From assembly GCF_031453675.1 (NCBI RefSeq), contig NZ_JAVIZX010000001.1:3246001-3310000 (forward strand): a stretch of DNA of 64,000 nt, written 5' to 3'. The notes under the pieces were generated by a model. It did no database searches. It saw only the letters and a program-made list of their open reading frames with translations, and had not been told where the DNA came from. Both the position numbers and the translations under genes were made by a program. Shown here in pieces: positions 53,535 through 62,913 of the stretch (its first letter is position 1; each line of letters starts with the position of its first letter). The DNA is from Paracidovorax wautersii. GTDB lineage: Bacteria; Pseudomonadota; Gammaproteobacteria; Burkholderiales; Burkholderiaceae_C.

Positions 53535-54491
53535 ATGACCTTGCATTTGAATCGTCGTACCGCGCTGGCCGCCATTGGCATGGCTGCGACAGGCATCGCT
53601 GCCGCACAGCCTGCTGCTTCCACCGTTCGCATCGGCTACCAGAAGTCGTCCACGCTGATCGCGGTGCTCAAGATCCAGGGCACGCTGGAAAAGCAGCTGG
53701 CACCGCTGGGCGTCAAACCCACTTGGCATGAGTTCACCAGCGGGCTGCCGCTACTGGAGGCGCTCAACCTCGACAACCTGGACTTCAGCGCCGACGTGGC
53801 CGACACCGTGCCGGTGTTCGCGCAGGCCGCCGGCGCGCAGCTCACCTTCGTGGCGCAGGAGGCGCCGTCGCCCACGGCCCAGGCCATTCTGGTGAAGGCG
53901 GATTCGCCGCTCAGGAGCGTGTCCGATCTGAAGGGCAAGAAGGTCGGGTTTGCCAAGGCGGCCGGCGCGCATTACCTGCTCATCGCTGCGCTGGAGAAGG
54001 CCGGGCTGTCGCTGGCCGATGTGCAATCGGCCTACCTCACGCCCGCCGATGGCCGCGCGGCGTTCGAGAAGGGCGCCATCGACGCCTGGGTGGTGTGGGA
54101 TCCGTTCCTCTCGGCCGCGCAGCGCCAGTCGGGTGCCCGCGTGCTGGCGGACGGCACGGGCCTGGCGTCGTACCAGCGCTATTACCTGGCCAGCAGCAAG
54201 TTCGCCAACGCGCGGGCCGACGTGCTGCGGGTGGTCTACGCCGAGCTGGAAAAGACCGGCAAGTGGGTCAAGCAGCACCCCAAGGACGCGGCAGCGCTCC
54301 TGGCTCCCGTGTGGGGCCTGGACGCTGCCACCATCGAGCAGGCCAATGGCCGCCGCAGCTATGCCGTGCGTCCGGTGCTGCAGGACAACCTGGGCGAGCA
54401 GCAGAAGATCGCCGATGCCTTCCTGGCTGAGAAGCTGCTGCCGCGCAAGGTGAACGCCGTGGATGTGCCCTTGTTCAAAACGGGGGCATGA
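53535..54491 (+). CDS. Sulfonate ABC transporter, substrate-binding protein (second SsuA-like)
   Basis: The 318-residue paralogue of the first SsuA has a leader ([21 protein letters not shown]), [43 protein letters not shown] and [13 protein letters not shown]. Its binding pocket region differs enough to suggest another sulfonate or a different affinity. ssuB follows four bases later. Confidence 0.92.
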   Translation: MTLHLNRRTALAAIGMAATGIAAAQPAASTVRIGYQKSSTLIAVLKIQGTLEKQLAPLGVKPTWHEFTSGLPLLEALNLDNLDFSADVADTVPVFAQAAGAQLTFVAQEAPSPTAQAILVKADSPLRSVSDLKGKKVGFAKAAGAHYLLIAALEKAGLSLADVQSAYLTPADGRAAFEKGAIDAWVVWDPFLSAAQRQSGARVLADGTGLASYQRYYLASSKFANARADVLRVVYAELEKTGKWVKQHPKDAAALLAPVWGLDAATIEQANGRRSYAVRPVLQDNLGEQQKIADAFLAEKLLPRKVNAVDVPLFKTGA

Positions 54492-54495
54492 CGCC

Positions 54496-55311
54496 ATGGG
54501 TACCACCACTGCCCCTGAAGCCGGCGGCGTGCGCCTGGAAGCGCGCGGCCTGCACAAGCGCTACGGCGCGCGCGACGTGCTGCGCAACACGCAGCTCACC
54601 GTGGAGCACGGCGAGTTCATCGCCATCGTCGGCCGCAGCGGCTGCGGCAAGAGCACCTTGCTGCGCCTGGTCGCCGGCCTGGAAGAGGCGAGCAGCGGCG
54701 CGCTCTACACCGACGGCCAGGCCGTCCACGGTTTGCACGGCGACACGCGCATCATGTTCCAGGAGGCGCGCCTGCTGCCCTGGCGCCGCGTGCTCGACAA
54801 CGTGACGCTGGGCCTGCCCAAGGCGCAGCGCGAACGCGGCCGCGAGGTGCTGGCCCAGGTCGGCCTGGCCGACCGCGAGAACGAGTGGCCGGCGCGCCTG
54901 TCCGGCGGCCAGCGCCAGCGCGTGGCCCTGGCGCGCGCCCTGGTGCACCAGCCGCGCCTGCTGCTGCTGGACGAGCCCCTGGGCGCGCTCGACGCGCTCA
55001 CCCGCATCGAGATGCACCGCCTGATCGAAGGCCTGTGGCAGCGCCACCGCTTCACGGCCTTGCTCGTCACCCACGACGTGCAGGAGGCGGTGGCCTTGGC
55101 CGACCGCGTGATCCTCATCGAGGACGGCCGCATCGCACTGGACGAACGCATCGCGCTGGCCCGCCCGCGCTCGCAGGGCGATGCCGCATTTGCCGCCATC
55201 GAAAAACGCATCCTCGACCGCGTGCTGCAAAAGCCCTCGGCCGATGCCGCGCCGCCACCCGGCGCCGGCTGGCCCGGCGTGCCCGCGCACGGACTGCGCT
55301 GGGCGGTCTGA
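54496..55311 (+). CDS. ssuB: Sulfonate ABC transporter ATPase SsuB
   Basis: The 271-residue ATPase has Walker [34 protein letters not shown] and [15 protein letters not shown]. It powers SsuC. ATG 54496 fits; an alternative upstream start would be in the spacer. Confidence 0.95.
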   Translation: MGTTTAPEAGGVRLEARGLHKRYGARDVLRNTQLTVEHGEFIAIVGRSGCGKSTLLRLVAGLEEASSGALYTDGQAVHGLHGDTRIMFQEARLLPWRRVLDNVTLGLPKAQRERGREVLAQVGLADRENEWPARLSGGQRQRVALARALVHQPRLLLLDEPLGALDALTRIEMHRLIEGLWQRHRFTALLVTHDVQEAVALADRVILIEDGRIALDERIALARPRSQGDAAFAAIEKRILDRVLQKPSADAAPPPGAGWPGVPAHGLRWAV

Positions 55312-55393
55312 GCCGTCCTTGTTTGTTGAACGACCCGCTCCATCCCTTCCCGTTTCTGCCATCCCATCCACGGACTTCCAAAGGAGTTAAACC

Positions 55394-55609
55394 ATGTCCA
55401 TCCAAGCCATCAACGTGCGCAACCAGTTCAAGGGCAAGGTGCGCGAGATCGTCCGCGGCGACGTCGTGTCCGAAGTGGACGTCGAGACGCCCTGGGGCAT
55501 CGTCACGTCCGTCATCACCACCCGGTCGGTGGACGAACTGGGCCTGGACGTCGGCTCCGACGTCGTGGCGCTGGTGAAGTCCACCGAGGTGTCGATCGCC
55601 AAGCTCTGA
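55394..55609 (+). CDS. ssuF: Mop/TOBE molybdopterin-binding-like protein SsuF
   Basis: A 71-residue TOBE-domain protein (NQFKGKVREIVRG, VVSEVDVETPWG, VVALVKSTEVSIAKL) with a strong AAAGGAG ahead. Small Mop-like proteins called SsuF end the Pseudomonas putida ssuEADCBF operon; this is the same position. Its ligand is unproved. Confidence 0.86.
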   Translation: MSIQAINVRNQFKGKVREIVRGDVVSEVDVETPWGIVTSVITTRSVDELGLDVGSDVVALVKSTEVSIAKL

Positions 55610-55623
55610 GCGGTGGTTTCAGA

Positions 55624-55676
55624 TCAAAAAGGCCTGTAGCGCTTTTGGATAAAGCGCATGTAGCTATAAAAAATGT
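55624..55676. repeat. Element A repeat after ssuF
   Basis: GGCCTGTAGCGCTTTTGG, ATAAAGCGCATGTAGCTATAAA. The stem GCGCTTT/AAAGCGC differs from the 48553 copy by compensating changes. It lies before the ssu terminator. Confidence 0.85.
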
Positions 55677-55687
55677 AGTAATCGACC

Positions 55688-55716
55688 AAAGGCGGCCCGC
55701 GGGCCGCCTTTTTTTA
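55688..55716 (+). terminator. Intrinsic terminator of the ssu operon
   Basis: AAAGGCGGCCC and GGGCCGCCTTT form the stem, followed by a run of T. It is 79 bases past ssuF. Confidence 0.9.
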
Positions 55717-55766
55717 TTCCGCTAGTTATCGCAAGTGCGTTGCGTTAATGCGCATAGAATGGCAGC

Positions 55767-55993
55767 GTTGGTGCTCGCGGCGGCATTCGTCCCGCCGCAG
55801 TTCAACGGGAAGCAGGAAGGCCCTCGGACGCGCACGCGTTCGCAAGGCCCAGCCTGCGCTGCCCCCGCAACGGTCAGCGGACGGGTCGCCCTGGTGCGGC
55901 CCACCTCCATCCACACGCCACTGGGCGCCTGCCAAGGTGCCTGGGAAGGCTTTGGAGGGCGTTCCGTCAGCCCGGATACCGGCCAACGAGGTG
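55767..55993 (+). promoter_or_regulatory. Cobalamin riboswitch
   Basis: GTTGGTGCTCGCGG, ACGGGAAGCAGGAAGGCC, CTGCCCCCGCAACGGTCAGC, GCCACTGGGCGCCTGCC, TGGGAAGGC, and GTCAGCCCGGATACCGGCC are the conserved core parts of adenosylcobalamin riboswitches in correct order. It controls the receptor/ABC operon that follows, which should be off when B12 is plentiful. Confidence 0.95.
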
Positions 55994-56079
55994 GCGCCAG
56001 CGCACACAGCGCGGGCGTCGTGTGCCCATACGCCGGCGGGGAGGCCGGTGCGGGCGACTTTCGTGATTGAGTGGATCCG

Positions 56080-58290
56080 ATGATTCCATCCTGCTTTCCG
56101 CCGCTGCGCGTGCCTGCCTGGCCCGCGCCCCTTGCGTTCGCCCTGGCCGCCGCCTTTCCTGCCGCTGCGCAAACCCTGCCCACGGTCGTCGTGACCGGGG
56201 CGGCTCCGCCGGCGCCCACCACGCCGCTCGACCAGTCGGCCGACAGCGCATCGCGCCTGGGCCTCACGGTGCGCGAGACGCCCGCGTCCATCGACGTGGT
56301 GCCGGCCGAGGTGCTGGCCGAACGCGGCCTGCGCACGGTGACCGAGGCTGCGCAGGCCGCCGTCGGCGTGACGGCGGGGGACTTTCCGGCCGAGCCCAGC
56401 GCCTTCTCGATGCGCGGCTTTGCCAACAGCCAGATCAACACGCTGTACAACGGCATCAAGATCGGCCCGCCCAACATGACCTCGCGCGTGATGGACACGG
56501 CCAATCTGGAGCGCGTGGAATTCCTCAAGGGCGCGGCCTCGCTCATGTCGGGCGAGGGCGCCACCGGCGGCGCGGTCAACTTCGTCACCAAGGCGCCGCA
56601 CCGCGGGCCGGTGCGCACCGAAGTGAACACGGCCGTGGGCTCGTTCGGCGAGCGGCGCCTGTCGGTCGGCTCGGGCGGCACCACCGCCTGGCAAGATCTG
56701 GATTACCGCATCGACGCGAGCGCGTCCAACAGCGACGGCTTCGTGGACGACACCTGGCAGCGCAACCGGCACGTGTCGGGCGGGCTGGACTGGCGCGCGG
56801 CGCCGGGCGTCAAGCTCTTCATCGCGGGCGAGGCCAAGCGCGACGACGGCAGCAGCTACTGGGGCACGCCCCTGGTGTCGGCCAACGCGCCGGGCGTGCA
56901 GCCGCGGGGCGGCATCGTCTCAGGCACCTACACCTCCGGCTTCAACGGCAGCGCCCTGGGGCCGGTCGCCATCGATGGCCGCACCCTGCGCACCAACTAC
57001 AACGTGCAGGACAACCGCAACGAGGCGCGCGAGACCTGGCTGCGCGCCGGCGGCGAATGGCAGGCCAGCGATGCCGTCGTGCTGCGCACCCAGTTCTGGC
57101 GCTACACGGCCGACCGGACGTGGCTCAACAACGAGATCACCGCCTTCAACGCCGGCACGGGCCTGGTGGACCGCGAGCGCTTCTACGTCGCGCAGGACCA
57201 GACCAGCTGGGGCAACAAGACCGAATGGCAATGGGACGCGCGCGTGGCAGGCCTGGACAACCGCCTGGTGGCCGCCTTCGAGTACAGCGACCTCGACCTG
57301 GACCGGCCCGGCGCGGCCAACTTCCCGGGCGACAGCGTGAGCCTGGCGGACCCGCAGCGCGGCCGCTACGGCCTGCTGACCACGCAGCTGCAGACCACGC
57401 GCATCCGCAACACCGTGCTGGCGCTGGAAGACCGCCTGCGCCTCACGCCCACGGTGGCGCTGATCGGCGGGCTGCGCCAGGAGCGCATCGCGCTGGAGCG
57501 GTCGTCCGCCAACGCGGCGGGCGTGCAGCGCACGGGCTTCCCGTACGAGAAGACCTGGAATCCCACCACCGGCCGTGTGGGCCTGACCTGGGAAGCCGCA
57601 CCCGGCACCACGCTGTACGGCCAGTACGGCACGGCGGCCGATGTGGCGGCCAACAACATCTTTTTGTTGGGCGCCACGCAGCCGCTGGACCTGACGCGCA
57701 CCCGCAACGCCGAGGTGGGCGTCAAGCAGGCCTTCTGGCAGCAGCGCGGCGAATGGACGCTGGCCTTCTACGACACCGAGCGGCGCAACGTCTACGCCGC
57801 GCAGGGCGGTCAGCAGCTCGCGCAGGCGGGGGCGCTGAAATCCCGCGGGGCCGAGGCATCCGTGGCCCTGCGGCCGGATGCGCAGTGGAGCCTGTGGGGC
57901 AACCTGGCGCTCAACCGCGCGAGGTATGAGGGCTACAACCTGGGCAACGGCACCTCGCTGTCCGGCAACCGTCCGCCCAACGCGCCGCGCCTGGTCGCCA
58001 ATGCCGGGGTGGGCTACCGCTTCATGGCGGGCGTGCCCATGCAGGTGTCGGCCTCGGTGCGCCACGTGGGCGAGCGCTTCCACAGCGATGCCAACACCGT
58101 GCGCCTGAACGGCTACACCGTCTTCGACGCCGCGCTGGCCGTGGACGTGGCGCGCGATGTGCAGCTCACCCTGCGCGGCCGCAACCTGGGCAACCGCACC
58201 TATGCGGCCTGGGCCGATCCGTTCTACCCCGACCAGATCCTGCTGGGCGCGCCGCGCAGCTACGAACTGGCGCTGCGCTGGACACTCTGA
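56080..58290 (+). CDS. TonB-dependent receptor under a cobalamin riboswitch
   Basis: The 736-residue outer-membrane receptor has a signal peptide (to near AAFPAAAQ), a TonB-box-like TVVVTG, and a plug domain with SMRGFANSQINTLYNGIKI. The beta-barrel ends RSYELALRWTL. The plug looks like siderophore-type receptors (FhuE/FpvA group), but the riboswitch makes B12 or another corrinoid the likely substrate. ATG 56080 is chosen over GTG 56071. The ABC transporter genes follow at once. Confidence 0.9.
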   Translation: MIPSCFPPLRVPAWPAPLAFALAAAFPAAAQTLPTVVVTGAAPPAPTTPLDQSADSASRLGLTVRETPASIDVVPAEVLAERGLRTVTEAAQAAVGVTAGDFPAEPSAFSMRGFANSQINTLYNGIKIGPPNMTSRVMDTANLERVEFLKGAASLMSGEGATGGAVNFVTKAPHRGPVRTEVNTAVGSFGERRLSVGSGGTTAWQDLDYRIDASASNSDGFVDDTWQRNRHVSGGLDWRAAPGVKLFIAGEAKRDDGSSYWGTPLVSANAPGVQPRGGIVSGTYTSGFNGSALGPVAIDGRTLRTNYNVQDNRNEARETWLRAGGEWQASDAVVLRTQFWRYTADRTWLNNEITAFNAGTGLVDRERFYVAQDQTSWGNKTEWQWDARVAGLDNRLVAAFEYSDLDLDRPGAANFPGDSVSLADPQRGRYGLLTTQLQTTRIRNTVLALEDRLRLTPTVALIGGLRQERIALERSSANAAGVQRTGFPYEKTWNPTTGRVGLTWEAAPGTTLYGQYGTAADVAANNIFLLGATQPLDLTRTRNAEVGVKQAFWQQRGEWTLAFYDTERRNVYAAQGGQQLAQAGALKSRGAEASVALRPDAQWSLWGNLALNRARYEGYNLGNGTSLSGNRPPNAPRLVANAGVGYRFMAGVPMQVSASVRHVGERFHSDANTVRLNGYTVFDAALAVDVARDVQLTLRGRNLGNRTYAAWADPFYPDQILLGAPRSYELALRWTL

Positions 58291-58295
58291 CCGAC

Positions 58296-59138
58296 ATGCC
58301 CTTGGCCACCACCACTGCCACCGCTGCTGCAGCCCTGCGGGAAGGCCGCGCGGTACCCGCGCTGGGCGCTGTGCTGCAGCTGCAGGGCGCGGCCTTCGAG
58401 GTGGCGGGCGGCCGCACGCTGCTGGCGCCCACCGACGTGAGCGTTCAGCCCGGCGAATGCGTGGCGCTGGTGGGGCCCAACGGTGCGGGCAAGAGCACGC
58501 TGCTGCGGTTGCTGGCCGCGCGGCTGGCGCCGACGCGGGGCGCTGTGCGCGTGCTGGGCCAGAACCTGGCGGACTGGCCCGCCGCCGAGCGCGCGCGCCA
58601 TGTCGCGCTGCTGGGACAGGGCGATGCGGTGGAGCCCGGCCTGCGGGTGCAGGACTATGTGGCGTTCGGCCGCCTGCCGCACCAGCAGCGCGCCAGCCGG
58701 GCGCAGCACGCGCAGGCCGTGGCGCACGCATTGCACACCTGCAGCGCCACTGCGCTGGCCGCCCGCACGCTGGGCAGCCTGTCGGGCGGCGAGCGCCAGC
58801 GCGTGCACCTGGCGCGGGCCCTGGCGCAGGAGCCCGCGCTGCTGCTGCTGGACGAGCCCACCAACCACCTCGACCTGGCGGCACGCGCCGATCTGCTGGC
58901 GCTGGTGCGCGGCCTGGGAATCACCGTCATCGCGGCCCTGCACGAGCTGGGCCTGGTGCCGGGCTTCGCCACCCGCGCCTGGGTGCTGCACCAGGGGCAA
59001 CTGGTGGCCGATGGCCCGCCGGCCCAGGCGCTGAGTACCGAGCGCGTGGCGGCCGTCTTCGGCATGGAGTTGGTGCATGCGCACCATCCACGGCACGGCG
59101 GCACGCTGTGGGCCTTCGAGCGGGCGGCGTCGGCATGA
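58296..59138 (+). CDS. ABC importer ATPase, BtuD/FecE type
   Basis: The 280-residue protein has Walker [31 protein letters not shown] and AALHELGL. It is five bases after the receptor gene and overlaps the binding-protein gene. It probably powers corrinoid import with the permease at 60121. Confidence 0.92.
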   Translation: MPLATTTATAAAALREGRAVPALGAVLQLQGAAFEVAGGRTLLAPTDVSVQPGECVALVGPNGAGKSTLLRLLAARLAPTRGAVRVLGQNLADWPAAERARHVALLGQGDAVEPGLRVQDYVAFGRLPHQQRASRAQHAQAVAHALHTCSATALAARTLGSLSGGERQRVHLARALAQEPALLLLDEPTNHLDLAARADLLALVRGLGITVIAALHELGLVPGFATRAWVLHQGQLVADGPPAQALSTERVAAVFGMELVHAHHPRHGGTLWAFERAASA

Positions 59139-60124
59139 GGTTCCGTCTGCCTTCTTTCTACCGGCCTGCGGCCTGGCTGGTCGCAAGCCTGGTGGCGGCC
59201 GCAGCGGCCGCCAACGCCGCAACGGCCACGCCAGGCTTTCCCGTCAAGGTGAGCAATTGCGGCGAGCCGCTGCGCTTCGATGCGCCCCCGCGCCGCCTGG
59301 TGGTCCACGACCTCAACATGGCCGAGATGGTGATGGCGCTGGGCCTGCAGCCCAAGCTGGTGGGCGTCACCGGCATCACCGGCTGGTACAAGTCCAGCGC
59401 AGACTTCTGGAAGGCGCTGGGGCCTGTGCCCGAGCTGGCGCCCAAGTACCCCACACTGGAAAACCTGCTGGCGGTGCAGCCCGATCTGTTCTTCGCCGGC
59501 TGGTATTACGGCATGCAGCCGGGCGGCGGCGTCACCCCGGCCACGCTGGCGCGGCACGGCGTGGCCACACTGGTGCTGACCGAGAGCTGCGTGCACACCC
59601 GGGCCGACAAGCCCGAGGCCACGCTCGACCTGCTCTACGGCGACGTGCTGCGCCTAGGCGCCGTCTTCGGCCGGCGCGAACAGGCCGAGCAGCTGGTGGC
59701 CGGCTGGCGGGAGCGCGTGCGCGCCGCGGCGCAGCCGGCGCTGCCACGCCCACCGCGCGTGTTCGTCTACGACTCGGGCGAGGACAAGCCGTTCACGGCA
59801 GGCCGCGCCGCCATGCCGCATGCTCTCATCGCGGCCGCGGGCGGCGTGAACGCGCTGGGCGATCTGGCCATGGGCTGGGGCACCGCCTCGTGGGAGGCCG
59901 TGGCCGAGCGCGATCCGCAGTACGTCGTGCTGCTGGACTACCAGAACGGGCAGGGGCCCGAGCACCTGCGCCGCGTGCTGGAGGCGCATCCGGCGATGCG
60001 GCTCACGCAGGCCGTGCGCGAGCGTCGCTACATCGTGCTGCGCTATGCCGAGCTGACGCCCGGGCCTGCCAACATCGAAGCGATCGAGAAGATCGCCCGC
60101 GCGCTCAGGGGCACGGCGCCATGA
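59135..60124 (+). CDS. ABC importer substrate-binding protein, BtuF/FecB type
   Basis: The 329-residue periplasmic protein has a leader (to ANAAT), LRFDAPPRRLVVHDLNMAEM, PTLENLLAVQPDLFFAGWYY and a single long helix fold with YAELTPGPANIEAIEKIARA. It is class III binding-protein type. Corrinoid binding is inferred from the riboswitch. Both ends overlap neighbours (ATGA). Confidence 0.9.
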   Translation: MRFRLPSFYRPAAWLVASLVAAAAAANAATATPGFPVKVSNCGEPLRFDAPPRRLVVHDLNMAEMVMALGLQPKLVGVTGITGWYKSSADFWKALGPVPELAPKYPTLENLLAVQPDLFFAGWYYGMQPGGGVTPATLARHGVATLVLTESCVHTRADKPEATLDLLYGDVLRLGAVFGRREQAEQLVAGWRERVRAAAQPALPRPPRVFVYDSGEDKPFTAGRAAMPHALIAAAGGVNALGDLAMGWGTASWEAVAERDPQYVVLLDYQNGQGPEHLRRVLEAHPAMRLTQAVRERRYIVLRYAELTPGPANIEAIEKIARALRGTAP

Positions 60125-61131
60125 GGGCGCGTACCGTGGCGGCCGCCCTGGGCGGCGTGGCGCTGCTGGGCCTGCTGGCCGTGGCCTCGCTCAGCGTGGG
60201 GAGCAGCTCGGTGGGCTGGCGCGACGCGCTGGCCGGGCTGGCCGGCCCCTGGGCGGGCGCGCTGGGCCTGCCTGCCCCGGGTGAGATGGCCCAGGCCATC
60301 GTGCGCGAGCTGCGCCTGCCGCGCCTGCTGCTGGCATTGCTGGTGGGCGCGGCCCTGGCGGTGGTGGGCGGGCTGCTGCAGACCAGCACGCGCAACGACC
60401 TGGCGGACCCGTTTCTCTTCGGCCTGTCGTCCGGCGCGGCTGCCGCGGCGGTGGCCGTGCTGGGCTGGGCGGGCGAGGCACTGGGTCCCTGGACGCTGCC
60501 GGCGGCCACCTTCGCCGGGGCGCTGCTGGCCGCCGGCGCGGTGTTGCTGCTGGTGCACCGCGTGGGCACGCAGGGGCCGGCGCACATGGTGCTGGGCGGC
60601 CTGGCCATTTCCTTCCTGCTGGGCGCGGTGACGCACGTGCTGGTCTTCGCCGGGGACCAGCGTGCGGCGCATGCCGTGGTGTTCTGGTCGCTGGGTGGCC
60701 TGGGGCTGGCGCGGTGGGACAACCTCTGGCTGCCGCTGGCCGGCCTGCTGGTGGCCGCCGCCTTCGTGGCCCGCCGGCACCGGGCGCTCGACACGCTGCT
60801 GGCCGGCGACGACACCGCCCACAGCCTGGGCGTGGCGCCGCAGCGCCTGCGGCGCCACGTGTTCGTGGTGGCGGCCATCGCGACCGCCTGCTGCGTGGCG
60901 CTGAGCGGCGTCATCGGCTTCGTCGGGCTCATGGTGCCGCACCTGGCGCGCCGGCTGGCCGGGCCGCTGCACGCGCGCTTCGTGCCGCTGGCGGCCCTGC
61001 TGGGGGCGGCGCTGCTGGCAGGCAGCGATGTGGTGGCCCGCACGCTGCTGGGCGCGCAGGAGCTCCCGGTGGGCATCGTCACGGCGGGGCTGGGCGCCGT
61101 GTTCGTGATGCTGCTGCTGCGTCGGCACTGA
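60121..61131 (+). CDS. ABC importer permease, BtuC/FecCD type
   Basis: The 336-residue protein has about nine or ten helices, REL-RLPRLLLALLVGAALAVVG, LLQTSTRNDLADPFLFGLSSG and GFVGLMVPHLARRLAG, typical of FecCD/BtuC permeases. It closes the operon receptor-ATPase-binding protein-permease. Confidence 0.94.
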   Translation: MRARTVAAALGGVALLGLLAVASLSVGSSSVGWRDALAGLAGPWAGALGLPAPGEMAQAIVRELRLPRLLLALLVGAALAVVGGLLQTSTRNDLADPFLFGLSSGAAAAAVAVLGWAGEALGPWTLPAATFAGALLAAGAVLLLVHRVGTQGPAHMVLGGLAISFLLGAVTHVLVFAGDQRAAHAVVFWSLGGLGLARWDNLWLPLAGLLVAAAFVARRHRALDTLLAGDDTAHSLGVAPQRLRRHVFVVAAIATACCVALSGVIGFVGLMVPHLARRLAGPLHARFVPLAALLGAALLAGSDVVARTLLGAQELPVGIVTAGLGAVFVMLLLRRH

Positions 61132-61307
61132 GGCGCTGCTTTTCGCCCGCCGCGGCCGTCCAAAGATCTTTTTGGATGGAAGACATGGAAATTGATTCTT
61201 TGTCGTTTTGAAGCGCGGCTTCTAGGATCGCTGCAACTTATGCAGAAACCGATGCCTCCGCTGATCCCACGCTCCCCGGTTCGCCGTTCCAGCCGCCAGG
61301 TGACGCC

Positions 61308-62255
61308 ATGAACTTCCAGCAACTGCGCTCCGTGCGCGAGGCCGTGCGCTGCGGCTTCAACCTGACCGAAGTGGCGGCCATGCTCTACACCTCGCAGCCT
61401 GGCGTGAGCAGGCAGATCCGCGAGCTGGAAGAGGAACTGGGCGTGGAGATCTTCGTGCGCGCCGGCAAGCGCCTCACGGGGCTTACGCCGCCGGGCGAGA
61501 CGCTGCTGCCCATCGTCGAGCGCCTGCTGCTGGAGGCCGACAATCTGCGGCGTGCGGGGCACGACTTCAGTGCGGCGGAGCAAGGGCGGCTGCTGGTGGC
61601 GGCCACGCACTCGCAGGCGCGCTATGCGCTGCCGCACGTGGTGCGCGACTTCCGCAGCCTGTACCCGCAGGTCGCACTGCACCTGCACCAGGGATCGCCC
61701 CGGCAGGTGGCCGAGATGCTGCTCAAGGGCGAGGCCGACATCGGCGTGGCGACCGAGGCGCTGTCCGGCTACGACGGCCTGGTGACGCTGCCGTGCTACC
61801 GCTGGTCGCACAGCATCGTGGTGCCGCCGGAGCATCCGCTGCTCGACCTGCCGGAGCCCGTCACGCTGGAGCAGCTGGCGCGCTTTCCCATCATCACGTA
61901 CGAGCTGGGCTACACCGGCCGGGCGCACATCGACGAAGCCTTCGCGCGCGAAGGGCTGGCGCCCGAGGTGGTGCTCACGGCCATGGATGCCGACGTGATC
62001 AAGACCTATGTGGAACTGGGCATGGGCGTGGGCATCGTCGCGTCCATCGCCGTGGATGCGGAGCGCGACCGGCACCTGCGCATGCTGGATGCGCGGCACC
62101 TGTTCGAGGTGAACCTCACACGCCTCGCGCTACGCCGCGGCAGCTGGCTGCGCGGCTATGCCTACCGCTTCATCGAAAGCTTCGTGCCCACGCTCACGCG
62201 CGAGGTGGTCGAGAAGGCCATGGCTTCGCCGTCCACGCCGCTGGACGGCGGCTGA
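61308..62255 (+). CDS. CysB-type LysR regulator
   Basis: The 315-residue LysR-type regulator begins MNFQQLRSVREAVRCGFNL and has the CysB/Cbl pattern LYTSQPGVSRQIRELEEEL and LTPPGE. A sulfate or N-acetylserine-like inducer domain follows (ATHSQARYALP, AMDADVIKTYVELGMGVGI). It is probably the activator of the cys and ssu genes in this window. It is not overlapped with the B12 operon (176 bases). Confidence 0.92.
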   Translation: MNFQQLRSVREAVRCGFNLTEVAAMLYTSQPGVSRQIRELEEELGVEIFVRAGKRLTGLTPPGETLLPIVERLLLEADNLRRAGHDFSAAEQGRLLVAATHSQARYALPHVVRDFRSLYPQVALHLHQGSPRQVAEMLLKGEADIGVATEALSGYDGLVTLPCYRWSHSIVVPPEHPLLDLPEPVTLEQLARFPIITYELGYTGRAHIDEAFAREGLAPEVVLTAMDADVIKTYVELGMGVGIVASIAVDAERDRHLRMLDARHLFEVNLTRLALRRGSWLRGYAYRFIESFVPTLTREVVEKAMASPSTPLDGG

Positions 62256-62320
62256 GCGATCGCAGCTTTCCGCGTCTTGCACCGGTGCTGGGTGCCGGTT
62301 CTGCGGCCACAATGCGCCGC

Positions 62321-62773
62321 ATGGAACGCTTCACCATTTCGCTGGACGACGATCTGGCGCACGAGTTCGACCACCTGATCGCCGAGCGCGGCTATGGCAA
62401 CCGCTCGGAGGCCGTGCGCGACGTGCTGCGCGTGCACCTGGCCCGCCTGCGCGAGGGCCGCGACGCCGAAGGCCCCTGCGTGGCCAATCTCTCGTACGTC
62501 TACAACCACCACGAGCGCGAGCTGTCCGACCGGCTGGCGCGCCTGCAGCACGACCACCACGCGCTCACGCTGGCCACCACGCACGTGCACCTGGACTACG
62601 ATCAATGCATCGAGACCGTGCTGCTCAAGGGCCCGGCCAGCGAGGTGCGCCGCTTCGCCGACCGCCTCATGGCCGAGCGCGGCGTGCACCACGGGCAGCT
62701 CAATGTGGTGATGGTGAGCGCCACGGCCCATGGCGCCCCGGCCGGGCACGGCCATTCCCATACCCACGGCTGA
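62321..62773 (+). CDS. nikR: Nickel-responsive regulator NikR
   Basis: The 150-residue protein has a ribbon-helix-helix N-terminus (RFTISLDDDLAHEFDHLIAE, GNRSEAVRDVLR) and an ACT-like nickel domain with HDHHALTLATTHVHLDYDQC, whose histidines and cysteine match the E. coli ligands. The C-terminal tail is histidine-rich (GHGHSHTHG). ATG 62321 is preferred to the in-frame ATG 62312. It represses nickel uptake genes. Confidence 0.95.
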   Translation: MERFTISLDDDLAHEFDHLIAERGYGNRSEAVRDVLRVHLARLREGRDAEGPCVANLSYVYNHHERELSDRLARLQHDHHALTLATTHVHLDYDQCIETVLLKGPASEVRRFADRLMAERGVHHGQLNVVMVSATAHGAPAGHGHSHTHG

Positions 62774-62870
62774 CGCTCACGCTCCGCGGTTGACGTTCGC
62801 GATTGCGGCGGCGCGCACCACAGGCGGCCGCCGCATACGCCATTGGGCGTAGGCCGCGGTGCCTGTCTTG

Positions 62871-62897
62871 GTATGCAGTTTGCTTTTTTTTTCATAC
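62871..62897 (+). promoter_or_regulatory. Candidate NikR operator
   Basis: GTATG, 17 bases, CATAC: the half-sites match the E. coli NikR operator GTATGA-N16-TCATAC, but the gap is one base short. It ends 16 bases before the receptor's ATG and lies just past nikR. Confidence 0.6.
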
Positions 62898-62913
62898 GCA
62901 AAAAAGCCGCTGC

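Noticed and set aside
47533-54491. NMT1/xanthine-type riboswitch before the SsuA-like genes
   Set aside because: I looked at the leaders of both SsuA genes and saw no conserved core; the leaders are short or filled by element B.
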